A stretch of DNA of 64,000 bases from Neonectria sp. B-13 (Eukaryota > Ascomycota > Sordariomycetes > Hypocreales > Nectriaceae), in NCBI GenBank assembly GCA_002682825.1, contig NOKP01000020.1, positions 620,001 to 684,000 on the forward strand, in the 5' to 3' direction. Shown here one piece after another: positions 1 to 10,547 of the stretch. The translations under genes were made by a program, and so were the position numbers. Every line of letters begins with the position of its first letter. Positions within the stretch are counted from its first letter, which is position 1. The notes below the pieces were generated by a model. It made no database searches. It was not told the origin of the DNA and saw nothing but the letters and a program-made list of their open reading frames with translations.

Positions 1-895
1 TCATTCCATCGTTTGTTCATGCCCTTGAACTTCAGACTATTAAGGAGCTTCTCACTCTCAGTCTGTCGATCTTTCTTAAGAACCAACTCCACTGCCTGAG
101 TGCTCATCGTACTCGTAGTCGTCTTCACAATGGAGGTGCAATGACGTTTCAGGACCATCTCGGACTGCTGCGACTCTTTGGAGATGTGCTGCTTCAACCT
201 CTCCGTTTCGGCTGATGTATGCTCTCGTGTTCCCTGGCTTTGCTGTACCACTAAGTCACATGCGTGTCGGTAGCCGGCACCGTATTGTTGAATGAACTGC
301 CGTAAGTTGCTGTTGTTAACCTGTTGATTAAGGTTCATAGTATTGACCATGTCACTATGTATATTGTTAGTAAGAGCTGATCTTGGAGGATCAAGGGTAA
401 GTAGCCAAGCATGCATCAGGAGACCTACCAGAAATAAGCAAAAGTGCCGGTGTTCATCAGCCTTTCTATGCTAGATAAGTCCTTCTCTAGTCTATCCAGC
501 CTTCGTTTTCGCCAAGTGGCCTTCGCCGCAACCTTCAGTGTCTTGACCAAACTACCCTTGGCCGACTCGCCCACCATGAAAGCGATTTCCTCCCTTAAGT
601 CACAGGATATTACTCGGCACCTTTCAGCAACCCTTATCAACTCTTTCTCATTTTTATTCAGCCGACTTCCCACCTCGATCATCTGGAACTGGGAGGAGAC
701 GTTCTCGAGAACAACAGAGCGTTCTACAAGCGAGTCGTCAAGGGATCCATTGTGGTAGACGCGTTTCGCGATATCGACAACCTCGTGACCGAAACTGATG
801 ATCTGAAAGATGTTGCAGGCCAGGCCAAGCGCTGCGAGTCCCTCCAGGCCGACATGCTTGGTTCTGCCAGGCAAGACCGATATCCTGTTTCGCAT
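1..895 (-). CDS. N-terminal part of a STAND/NLR-like (probable NACHT) protein, cut by window edge
   Basis: Two exons, 895-429 and 354-1, join across a 74-nt intron (GTAGGT donor, TTACTAAC branch site, CATAG acceptor) and remain open to the left edge, so the 3' part lies outside the window. The N-terminus has a hydrophobic helix (LAALGLACNIFQIISFG) followed by charged helices. This is the usual layout of the fungal N-terminal domains that precede NACHT or ankyrin modules, often annotated as putative signalling domains of fungal NLR-like proteins. The last visible residues, LLNSLKFKGMNKRWNE, resemble the short sequence that commonly lies just before a fungal NACHT domain. Such proteins act in non-self recognition and programmed cell death. 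The family call is by pattern recognition; the NTPase itself is not visible. The start is the first ATG of the frame and could be one codon block further in. Confidence 0.7.
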
Positions 896-2564
896 TGATT
901 ACTCGGAGAGCACAACCGTGACTGGTCTCGGGTAATCGGGATGAGCCAGGATTCGGCGGCAAACCGACAGTAGGAAGAAATCACAGAGAGACGGGAGAGA
1001 TGAATTTGGGAAATCCATAAACTAAATGAGGGGTTTCGTGATAAGGCGGCCTCTCACAGCCAGTCAACAGGCTGTTACTAACGCAGCCTGATGCACTTCG
1101 AGGCACAGCTACGTTAACTACTTCTTAGCTACTGCTGATATCGCTGGAAAATATTAATGAACGGAACTGAGGCACGATTATGCAAAGAGACATGGGAAAT
1201 TTGGCTGCGGGGAACATGCAGCGCCGTAGCGTGTTGAATCCTTTCCGCCCAGCGAGGGAACGTCTCGTCAATCTCCTCGATAGAACTTTTGGAGGATGTG
1301 CTGGGTAACTTGTAGTAGTATACATCTTGGCGTGAGAAAGAAGCTTAGTACTAACCCTAGGTACGAGCTGCTAGCACTAACCTAGAATTCTCCTAGCTGC
1401 CTGCCCCGCCATTCCTCCCTGCACCTAGACCTCATTGCTGTCTAGCACTCAACAGCTCCCATTTTAAGTCCAAGCCTCCCACCGGATGAATTATTGCGAA
1501 GGCGGAATTGAGCAACGATCAGAGACCCATTTTATACTTCTCACACCTACCTGCCTGCCGGCATTTAAAGCCTCCATGAATCAAGAGCACTTACGGACAA
1601 TGCTTTGTACACCTAGCGGGCATATGGCGGGAGGTGGCAGAGAAGAGCAAGCCACTGCGGCTGGCTATCCTTTACTCATACTATTTCATCGACAAACTTC
1701 TCAAAGACCTCTCAGAACCAATAATCTTTCTGCTACGAGAAAGGCTGTCTATGATGTTTCTAGAAGACTTAGTGTCATATCCTGGGGATAACGATCTTTG
1801 GACTCGGCTAGAAAGATATTAGCTTGCTGGCCTGCATCATCTCAGCTACTGATTAGGGAGTAGTTCGTATTCCCAGTCGTATTTATAACCCACCTTAAAC
1901 GACTTAAGCACAAAGGTAGTGCGTCAGGGAGAATGCTGGCAATTTAACAACAACCACTGCAGGATGTGGTTGATCGGCGGGGTGTGCTAACTAATCACTT
2001 TGGATGTCTTCTGCATTGGTCTTGAGACTACCTGGATACACAATGTGGACGAAAAAGACGGTGCTGTAGGGTGAAAAGATCATGACGAATTTCGTGTGCT
2101 GCGGGGAAGTTGCATCAATAGCAACGCCACAGGCTTCAGCTGCTGCATCGGGCTTTCAATAGCTGATAGCTGAATATGCATGGACCTCAATCGAGGCCAC
2201 CACTCACCAATCAATAGTATAACGACTGTCTCAGTCGCTGTTGGTTGCAGCTTGGCCCGGGAAGCCTCACGAATCGACTGGAGCAGCAGTCTCAACTGTG
2301 CTCACCGGTCTTTGAAGTAGTATTTTAGTAAGCCACCATGCTGATGGGCTTTCATCTAGAACACGGCCGAAATCTGATCTGCTGACAGACATCGTATCGG
2401 ATAAGGTATGGTCGCCGGGACTGGGTTTGTTGAGCTATTCATTCGGGTGTCTCAACTATAAAGGCCGTCTCCTCCGGTGCTTAGAGGAGTTAACCATGAC
2501 AAGCCCTGCAAATTCACCCGATAATCTCGTTAGAATTACTTGTTTCGAACCCATTTTCTCCATC
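896..2564. other. Intergenic region
   Basis: About 1.67 kb without a convincing gene. Short open frames on both strands lack family features and do not join into a splice model. The right end holds the promoter of the metalloprotease gene, including a TATA-like TATAAAGG at 2457-2464. Confidence 0.5.
2457..2464 (+). promoter_or_regulatory. TATA-like box of the metzincin-lectin gene
   Basis: TATAAAGG lies 108 nt upstream of the chosen ATG (2565) and 39 nt upstream of an in-frame alternative ATG (2496). A start site about 30 nt downstream of the box would leave almost no leader for the 2496 ATG, which is one reason for preferring 2565. Confidence 0.35.
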
Positions 2565-4234
2565 ATGGACTCCTACGGACCCATCTGCTTCACCAAGATT
2601 CTCGGTGTGAACGATGAGGACGGCATCCCCCCCAAGGAGAGTGTCTCCCAGGCAGTCAAGGAGAACCCACGAAATGGATCGCTCACCTTGCCTCCGGCGC
2701 CAACTGCACCTGGCGGACCTTTGGGTCTTGCTATGATGACTCGGAACTTCTGGCTGCCTGGTCGTGAACTAAAGATTGGGTTTCAAGGAGGTTCTACATG
2801 GCAGAAGGTTAGTGGAACCAGGCGACAGTAGCGTCGAATCACTCACTCACTAGCGTCTAGGATCAAGTCAAGAAGTATGCCCCAGAGTGGTGTCAGTACG
2901 CCAACATCAAGTTCACCTTTCCCAACTCGGGAGAGCTGGATATTCTCATCGCCTTCAATCCTGGCTTGGGGTCTTGGTCTTACCTGGGGACGGACTCTTC
3001 TTGGTTCAGCTCCCAGAACCGGCCGTCAATGAACCTGGGTTGGATCAATGACAACAAGTCAGAAGACGAAATCCGTTCCGTCATTCTTCACGAGTTTGGT
3101 CACGCACTTGGGGCCGTCCACGAGCATGAGAGTCCGTATGCTCACATTCCATGGAACAAGGACCAGGTCTACAAGGACCTTGGTGGCCCTCCTAACAACT
3201 GGGACAAGGCCAAGGTTGACCAGAACATGTTCACGCTCTACACGCTCCAGGATACCCAGGCCACGGATTTCGACCCAGATAGCATCATGCTGTACTACTT
3301 CCCAGCCGGGTGGACCACGAATGGCAAGGGAACCAGTTACAACACCAAGCTGTCCACTCCGGATAAGGCGTACGTCAAGTTCTGCTATCCTCCCGACGGT
3401 TTTGATGCTGGACAGTACAGCACCATGGAGGTCCGCCCGTGGGATAAGCCGCAGCTCAACAACGACAAAGTGATCTACTACCAGAAGAAGTATGACGCTG
3501 TTCCGGAGATCCCAGTTGGAATTACGTCTCTCGACATCAGCAAGGGTGCCAACATCCGCATTAGGGCTCTTACTAGCGAGGCAACGACGGAGAAGTTCAA
3601 AGCATCCCTGCAGAGTTGGGCCGACACCACGCTCTACTCGGCCTCCATGACGTACCTGGAGAAGAGCTCGCGCTTCAGCTACATACAGACGGGTGTCTAC
3701 AACACCACAGAAACACGTCCATGGAACCAGCCGCAGCTGACGCAGTCGAAGCGCATCAACTTTGCAACGCCATTCAGCGCCCCGCCGAAGGTAATCACCT
3801 GGTTGCAGAGCTTGGACATGGACAACAAGAAGAACTGGCGCATCAAGGTGTACCCGTCCGACATTGACAATAAAGGCTTCACCATCCACGCTGACTCGTG
3901 GGCCGACTCAATCCTGTACAGCGCCGGCGTCACTTGGCTGGCCTACCCAGCCGACCAGCCCGGAGTCACCAGCGGAAAGTTCAGCACCGAGGATATTCGT
4001 CCCTGGAACAAGCCACAGGCCGAGAACTCAGACGTCTTCAACTTCCAGACGGCATTTTCAAAGACGCCCAAGGTCATCATGGCCATTGACACGCTCGACT
4101 ATGATTGTTCCAAAAATTTACGCGTGCGCTTGAGCACCTCTTCAGTCACGAACACGGGCATTACCTGGCACCTTCAGAGTTGGTGGGACTCCGTCATGTA
4201 TTCCTCTGGTGCCTCCTTCTTCGCTTGGACTTGA
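2565..4234 (+). CDS. Metzincin-type zinc metalloprotease with three C-terminal H-type lectin repeats
   Basis: Exons 2565-2807 and 2861-4234 (53-nt intron) encode about 538 residues. The zinc site HEFGHALGAVHEH begins near residue 158 and gives the extended metzincin motif HExxHxxGxxH. A Met-turn SIMLY follows near residue 224. This supports an astacin/matrixin-like endopeptidase. The C-terminal half (about 267-538) is three tandem repeats of about 85 residues, each opening with a (E/D)xRPWxxPQ block and ending in a W-rich block such as LQSWADTTLYSA. That pattern matches the H-type lectin family, which binds GalNAc-like sugars as trimers. No signal peptide is visible, so secretion, if any, would be unconventional. 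The start is uncertain: an in-frame ATG at 2496 adds 23 residues, but 2565 has the stronger context (ATCATGG). I infer a sugar-targeted protease; the substrate is unknown. Confidence 0.88.
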
Positions 4235-4814
4235 GCAATGATCAACAGCCTGCAATGTGAATGTGAGGTTTCAAGCTTTGAAGTATTAGTATCTAAGTAC
4301 CAAATTGAATATCATGGAATGCACGCGTTGCACATCTCATTCAGTTCGTGGGGCGTCCGAGAACTCTGCTAATGTGACTAATTAACCCAGCCCGGGTATG
4401 ACTCTATCTGCATCAAAACACACAGCCATTGAGGGATTAGAAGAAAAAGAAACACTGGCGCTTAACATATGTGTAGTCAATTTTAGGGGGGCGGTCAGTT
4501 AGCAGGTGAAGTAGAGATGAAATGATCATAAATGGCAGGGTAATCTGTTGATTACCACATAGATGAAATGACATGAACTCAACTTGAGCAACAAATACTC
4601 ATTGCTTTTCACAGATATAGTGGTGTCAGAATAGAGACATAGGTTCAATTGATGATAACAGTACCGGCCTTGTTGAAATATGATAAGTGGTTCACCCTTG
4701 CTTGCCCTGAAAACCCGTTTCCTGATGGCGAAGATCATGGTTACAATACTTGAAGTGACCTTGGATATCGTCAGAATAATTCATCATAGAAAACCCGACC
4801 ACATTAACATACCT
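4235..4814. other. Intergenic region
   Basis: 580 nt between the metalloprotease stop and the stop of the small secreted protein. No coding features were recognised. A GTATGT donor-like sequence lies a few bases past the small gene's stop codon on the minus strand, so a 3'-UTR intron is possible. Confidence 0.4.
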
Positions 4815-4988
4815 TTAACAGTCTCGAGTCAGTCCAAGGCCAGTTCCATCGGTACAGGCCAGACATTTCTGCTTGCTGTTGACGCAAGGCTCGCAGAAGA
4901 AGCCATCCCTCTCGCAGCTGAGCTGAGGGGCTGGGGCAGCCATAGCAAGGGCTGCAAATCCAAGAGTAACAATGCTGAACAGATGCAT
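4815..4988 (-). CDS. Small secreted six-cysteine protein (57 aa), effector-like
   Basis: A 57-codon single-exon frame encodes a classic signal peptide (start MHLFSIVTLGFAALAMAAPA, probable cleavage after an Ala-Pro rich site). The mature peptide is about 36 residues with six cysteines spaced C-x6-C-x2-C-x6-C-x2-C-x11-C. The C-x6-C-x2 module occurs twice, which suggests an internal repeat. An even cysteine count, the secretion signal and the very small size fit fungal small secreted cysteine-rich proteins, which include effectors and antimicrobial peptides; no specific family is recognised. A TATA-like sequence at 5018-5025 lies upstream. The frame is short enough to be missed by gene finders. 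The reading is supported by the coincidence of signal peptide and ordered cysteines, not by known homologs. Confidence 0.7.
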   Translation of the reverse strand: MHLFSIVTLGFAALAMAAPAPQLSCERDGFFCEPCVNSKQKCLACTDGTGLGLTRDC

Positions 4989-5878
4989 ATTTTTGAGGAG
5001 GCAAAATAAGATACGAGTTTTATAAGGGAGTTGAGAATATCTTATAGGACGGGGAGTGATATTTCAATAACCCACAGATATCAGGGAAAGATTTTGTTTT
5101 TATAGGTATTTAGTTGCTTGCATTTAGGTAGCTGAGACCAACTGAGCTGCCATCGAACTTTCCTCGCTATATCATTAGACCGATGATTTGATGCGATCCC
5201 CACTTAGAGTTGCATCAATGGCATCATTCCGCATAGGCGATCTGTAAAGAAGCTGAACAATTAACAATCCTAAGCGATCCTGAAAGGGACAGCGACGTAG
5301 AATAATACACCTTCTAACTTCGTCTTGAGGCGGTTCGTATAGACGCGGGGTTAGCATGCAGGTGTCGCATTTGGGGACATTCCCCGTCGCCCAGGAGGCG
5401 TCGGAGGGATGTTATTGCTGGAAGATTTAGCAACAGGCCGAACTTCGGATGTCGGATAAGCAATCAGGTATTGATTAAGACGGAAAAGCCCCTGTCAACT
5501 CCCTTAAGCATAGGAACCATATGTCGCCTTCCTAGTTAGTTTTCTCTGTCCGAGCCACAGAACTAGCACTGGGGCAGAATTCGCGAACGGCCCGGAAATC
5601 CGAGGCTTGCTGAGGAAAGGGAACACACGAACATTCGAACGTCTTCACGCCGGGGAAGATGAAATGATATCGAAAGACTTGCATCCGGACTGCTTCTGAG
5701 TTGAAGCAGCATGAAAGCCCGGTGTTACCCTCTTTGAATTTGCCAGCGAGGAAGCCTGAGTGGTGGCGATCAGCTTATAAAATGAGATGTCCTTGAGTAT
5801 ATAGTGAGCGAGCACGAGCGTATTCACCATCTCTGCGTAGCTATCTAGAACAGGCTATGATTTCCATCCCCGTGAAAT
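4989..5878. other. Intergenic region with promoter of the small secreted protein
   Basis: 890 nt without a recognisable gene. The minus-strand TATAAAA at 5018-5025 probably serves the small secreted protein. The right end is downstream of the alcohol dehydrogenase stop codon. Confidence 0.4.
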
Positions 5879-7160
5879 TCAGTTGTCACCCTTCGCAACT
5901 TTCAGTAAAACTCGCCCTGCAATGTCCCCTTTCTCAAGCTCATCATAGACAGCAGGGAGGTCGGCAAAGTCGCGAACAGTTATCTTCGGCTTGACGATGC
6001 CGCGTCGAACGAGGTCAACCGCCTCCAAGCATTCCTTCAGAGAGCCTACAAGATTTCCAGTTATGTGAAGGCCCTTGATGACGATACTGCTGATTGAGGT
6101 TTCAATGAACCCCTGCTGAGCAGGAATACCGACACAGCTCAGCGTCTCACCGACCTTCAACATATTGGCAGCCTGCGAAAATGCCTTGACATTGCCCGCG
6201 GCCACAATAAAGATGTTGGCTCCGCCATTGGTAAGTTCAAGGACCTTTTGGACAAGGTCTGGAGTGGCCCTGAAGTCAATGTACTCGCTCGCGCCGACTG
6301 ATTTGACAAATTCGCCCTTTGTCGGCCCCCCATCAACACCGACAACCAAGGCCCCTTGCGCGACAGCGTATTGAACTGTGTAAGGTCAGCCTAGGATTTA
6401 CTTGCCTGAAATACCCTCTCTGTACGTAGCCTGCTCACGTACCTGCTAGATGACCAAGACCGCCTCCTGCGCCGATCACGACAACCCAGTCTCCAGCCTT
6501 CACGTTCGCATTCTTGACAGCCTTTGAAGTTTATCAGTATTTCCAAGGCTCTCAAAAACTTGAGAGTACTCACTTTATATGATGTCAGCCCTGCACACAG
6601 GACGGGGTCTACTGTGACTGGATCAATATCATCTGGAAGCAGGGTAAGGTAGCCCGCGTCCAGAGCGATGTACTCTTGAAAACTTCCGTCTTCATGATGT
6701 AGGTGGTTCGTGCTCTTGATGCAATACTGTTCTGTTCCAGCCAAGCAAAATTCACAGCGTCTGCAGATGCGACTTGCAAATCGAATACCGACAAAACTGC
6801 CGATTCGAATGTCTTGATCGCAACCTGGACCCAAGGAGACAATCTGTCCCACGCCTTCGTGCCCGCCAACGTGTGGGAGTTTGATGTTGGTGATCTTTTT
6901 GCCATCTGGACCCGAAGCTGTGCCTCGCTGGGTGTGAAGATCTTGGAAGTATCTCAGCCTTTGTCTCAAGAGTGTACTCCTACTACCGGGCGTCTGGGCT
7001 TACCACTCTGACAAACACCGGTATAAAGGACCTTCGCTAAAATTTCATTATGTCCCTGTGTTGGGACCGGATAGTCGTGGACGATTTTGACGCCACCGTC
7101 AAGCTTTGGGACCGTGGCTGCGGTTTGTGTTTCTGGTATGATATTACAAACGAAAGGCAT
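5879..7160 (-). CDS. Zinc-dependent medium-chain alcohol dehydrogenase
   Basis: Four exons, 7160-7004, 6941-6574, 6521-6443 and 6375-5879, encode about 366 residues. Catalytic-zinc ligands are seen in YTGVCQSD and GGHEGVG. The structural-zinc loop reads CRRCEFCLAGTEQYC, the four-cysteine lobe of tetrameric fungal ADHs. The cofactor motif GAGGGLGHLAVQYA marks the NAD(P)-binding Rossmann fold. It should interconvert alcohols and aldehydes or ketones in the cytosol, like yeast ADH1-type enzymes; the physiological substrate cannot be told from sequence. There is no obvious mitochondrial presequence. The start MPFVCN is the first ATG giving a normal ADH N-terminus; an in-frame ATG 24 nt upstream would add eight residues. 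The gene stands alone, with no tightly linked partner. Confidence 0.92.
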
Positions 7161-8324
7161 TGTGTGTACTGGTGGATAATGCATTGGATGTAAACAAAGG
7201 TGTGTGTTCAGAACAAACGATCTGCTTTGGAACCGTTCGCGTTTTAAACAACTTGGATCACAACAGCAAGGCCACGCATCAGTGGTCGGTTAAGTTAAAC
7301 TATATGCAGAATAGACTGCCTCAACTCCCGGATTTAAGCACCAGGGTCGTCAATTCGTCAATACATTCCCATGGTTCGAACCCCCACGCCACACTCTGTG
7401 GAACCCTCACGCCGGTATTTGTCCATATTTATTCCGTCAAGCCCTCCTCACGCTCGAATCCTGTTTGAATCATACATTCCTATTAGGAGGTACTAAACAC
7501 TAGATTGCCTAACTATATACGTGCTGTCTAATGCAGCTTTAGGCTGACCAACTGAGATACTTATGCAATACATTCCTATGTACTTTCTTAAGGGACTGCT
7601 ATTGATTTAGGGTATTGGTTCTTGTCCCTTTCTACTGCTAAATTAAATAAGGCTAAAATTACTATACATAATATATATTTGCTATTTCGGAAGCTTTTAG
7701 TTTTGTTAGGAGAAATTGATAAGTCAAGTTCTTAAACTTCCAATAGTATCGAATCCTACGTTAGACGGCAGATAAGGTTCTGTGCTGTAAGCCACAGTGA
7801 TGCGAAGCGAAAACCTTCGTCCTTTACTCACCTCCCAAAGGACCACCTAACGCTGGATACCCTCAGTGAATATAGCGAGCCGTCATCGAAGAGCCATAGG
7901 GAAATCAGCGGATCCGAGGGACGTTCCGAAAGGCATTGGTGGTGGGCCCGCAGGGGCCGATCTCCTGTCATAACAAGGGGGTCTCCTGGGCACCAGCCAT
8001 AACCAGCCACAACCAGCCACAACCAGCCACAACCAGCCACAATAACAACACCCTCAGCCGCAAATCACTAACCTCAACCGGCATGGCGAACGTGGAGAAC
8101 GTTCAGTCCAGGGCTGCAAGAGAAGACATTGGAGCGCCTCTACGAAGCAAGTTGGCATAACCCGGTATCAGTCTAGTAATAGTTACCTAAGTAAGTTAGT
8201 AGACCCTGGCATGTGGTCTGTTGGAGAGCCCCCGGGCTATTTAACCGTCTCAGCGCGTCATCACGTCCGGGTTTTCCCATCGGCTTCCGGTGGTCCTGAT
8301 GGCCCCCCGTTTCCCCGTGACAAT
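7161..8324. other. Intergenic region between ADH and Zn2Cys6 regulator
   Basis: About 1.16 kb, divergent promoter space for the ADH (minus) and the regulator (plus). AT-rich around 7600-7720. It contains the 10-bp tandem repeat described separately. No gene was recognised. Confidence 0.45.
7991..8040. repeat. 10-bp tandem repeat, five units
   Basis: Four perfect copies of AACCAGCCAC preceded by one imperfect copy (CACCAGCCAT). A simple minisatellite upstream of the Zn2Cys6 regulator gene; no function is implied. Confidence 0.9.
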
Positions 8325-10164
8325 ATGCCCATGAGGGCCTGTGATGGATGTAGAACGCGCAAAGTCAAGGCAAGTCCCCGCCTCCAGCGTTGCGTCGACG
8401 GCGTCTGCTGATGGCGTTTGATTCCACCACAGTGCGATGCGTTGGCCAGCGTGTGCTCCAACTGCCGCATCTCCAGCCTGTCTTGCACATACTCGACGCC
8501 CCCGCAACGCCGAGGCCGGAAACCAAAATTCCCCTACCATGTCTTTGAGGCAGATGTATCGCCGTCGCAACGGTCAAGGCATTTGCACAAGGATGGTGAT
8601 CTAGACGCGGCAACTTTAAGTCCGGTGACGGGAAACAACGCCAGCAACGACGATATGCGCGGCGGCGTCACCACTTACAACTCGCCATCGACGGCGGGAG
8701 ATACTCCATCATCATTCGTCACAGCGACGACGGCTCTTGGGGAACTACCACCCGAGTCGACTATGGAATGCTGTATCGACCTATTTATGCAGTTCGTGTT
8801 TCCCATCATCCCCATAGTACATGAACCTACTCTTCGCTGTCGGGCAAAGGCAATGTACTATCGCGTCGCCCAGTCGGCTACCTCACCAGTGCCGATAGCA
8901 AGTATCGCGGAATCAGTGAAAACGATCGAGGATGTGCGTTTCTACTCTCTGCTTACAGGCCTTTGCGCTTTCGTGGCGTACCTTTTCCCCAAACGAATAT
9001 TCCCCGACGGCGATGAACCTGCCGCAGCCTATCTCAGAGCTTCGCAGAGAGTGCTCGCCCAACACGCGGAAGAGGATCTATCAAACCCGACCTCCTCTTC
9101 CATTGTCATTCGAATTGTCCACGGCGGCAGTCTGCACCTTGCTGGAAAGCCCGACCTGTCGTGGCATACGCTGCATGAGGCCATGTGGCTCGTGCAGCAG
9201 ATGCGCCTCTACAACGAAACATCATACGACAACCTCAATCCCATCGAAGCCAGCATCCGCCGCCGGGCATTTTTCCACCTTTGCTCGGCTGATAAGTCGG
9301 CAAGTCTTTTAAACGTCCGGCCCCAGATCCTCGATGAGTTCCACCTTGGAGCCCCCATTACCACCAAATTCTGCCGGGATGAAGGCCCACCCCTGCTCGA
9401 CCCTGGCCGAGTAGAGAACGAAGATCAGGTGGAATCACTACTTCAAGAAGGGGTTAAAAAGGACAGCGACTTGTGGGCGCTCGCGTCGGATATATTGTTC
9501 GATCTACGACTTTTAAAAACATGGCGAACTAGATCTCACGAGACGGCCCAAGTCAGCGAACCTCACAAGCTTCGTCTGATGGACGCATACGTACAATTTA
9601 CCATGCTCCTGGACGACCTCTCAGAATGCCTTGCATCTCCAGAAATGCGGAAGACGTCGAACAAGGGTAGCACCCAGTATCAGCGACGCCAGCTCTGGTC
9701 CCAACACGCGAACATTTACGTCACCTATCATTATCTGCGACTCGTGCTGATGGATCGCTTCATCACTGATGGAATGTCACACTTGCTCGGCCTTAACGAT
9801 GATCCGATAATGTTGGCGTTGAGAATGACTGAAATCGTGCGCGACCTGCTCAGCGTGGTGGATAGTTTGCCCTCTGAGGTTCTTCAGACAAGCGGAGAAC
9901 CATGTGTGAGCTTTGTTCCCATCTCTGCCCCTCTCCTCGTGAACTGAATCTTGCTGCCAGGTCGAAAAGATTCGCTTTGCAGGCGTTATACTGCTGAAAA
10001 TCTTGAACAATGCGCACTCACAGCAGATTATAGGAAGAGCTCGGTCGCATATTTCGGCCGTCCTGGACCGGCTGTCAATGCTCAAATCTCGAGTCTCGGA
10101 AAACCTGGCTTGGGGTACAGATATTGCCCCTCAGCTTGAGGCTGCCATAGCGTCGGGGAATTAG
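8325..10164 (+). CDS. Zn2Cys6 fungal transcription factor (573 aa), probable local sugar-gene regulator
   Basis: Exons 8325-8369, 8433-9905 and 9961-10164. The zinc cluster spans residues 6 to about 34: ACDGCRTRKVKCD, CSNC and a final LSC. It is followed by a basic linker (RRGRKPK), which binds DNA. The middle region (from about 120) contains the fungal-specific TF domain, with IPIVHEPTLR and LHEAMWLVQQMRL as landmarks. The first intron uses a GC donor (AAG|GCAAGT) and interrupts the zinc cluster exactly after the KVK residues. The last intron carries GTGAGC/CCAG. An in-frame ATG at 8211 exists, but homologous proteins start just before the cluster. The gene lies next to an MFS sugar porter and close to a GH35 enzyme, so control of that pathway is inferred from position only. 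Confidence 0.9.
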
Positions 10165-10547
10165 GGAAACTTCAAGAGAAATTCTGTCAGTGTGAGCAAT
10201 TTCCCGATGCGAGCGCATAACTCGTAGTTTCGAAAACGTGTGTGCGCATGTGCTGGTTTCGCGGTGGGATCCGAATTGATGCCCGGTTGTGATGCAAATG
10301 CCAGGCCCCGTCTTCGATTGACCATAGCGAATTCAACGAGTTCTGACAGTAAGCATGGATTTCGCATCAGTTTCGTCCTGCATATGGGACGCCTGTTGAA
10401 GATTTTCTTGTACGAGAGGCCAGTAGCCAGAGAATCATGTGCAAAGGAGTCAAAGACGCGTAATGAGAACAGTGGTAATATTGTTGTTTAGAAATCTGTT
10501 CTAGTCCGAGCAGGATCCGACAATTATATGATTTATGCATCAATCTC
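10165..10547. other. Short intergenic region between convergent genes
   Basis: 383 nt between the stop codons of the regulator (plus) and the MFS porter (minus). It should hold both 3' ends. No coding or structured element was recognised. Confidence 0.4.

Noticed and set aside
2427..2495. N-terminal extension of the metalloprotease
   Set aside because: The frame there begins at a TTG and lies upstream of, or across, the TATA-like sequence; it cannot be the start.
3059..3889. 276-codon open frame antisense to the metalloprotease
   Set aside because: Same shadow effect; the sense frame has the zinc motif and lectin repeats.
7373..7385. GGTTCGAACCCCC as the B box of a tRNA gene
   Set aside because: No matching A box or cloverleaf could be folded around it on either strand.
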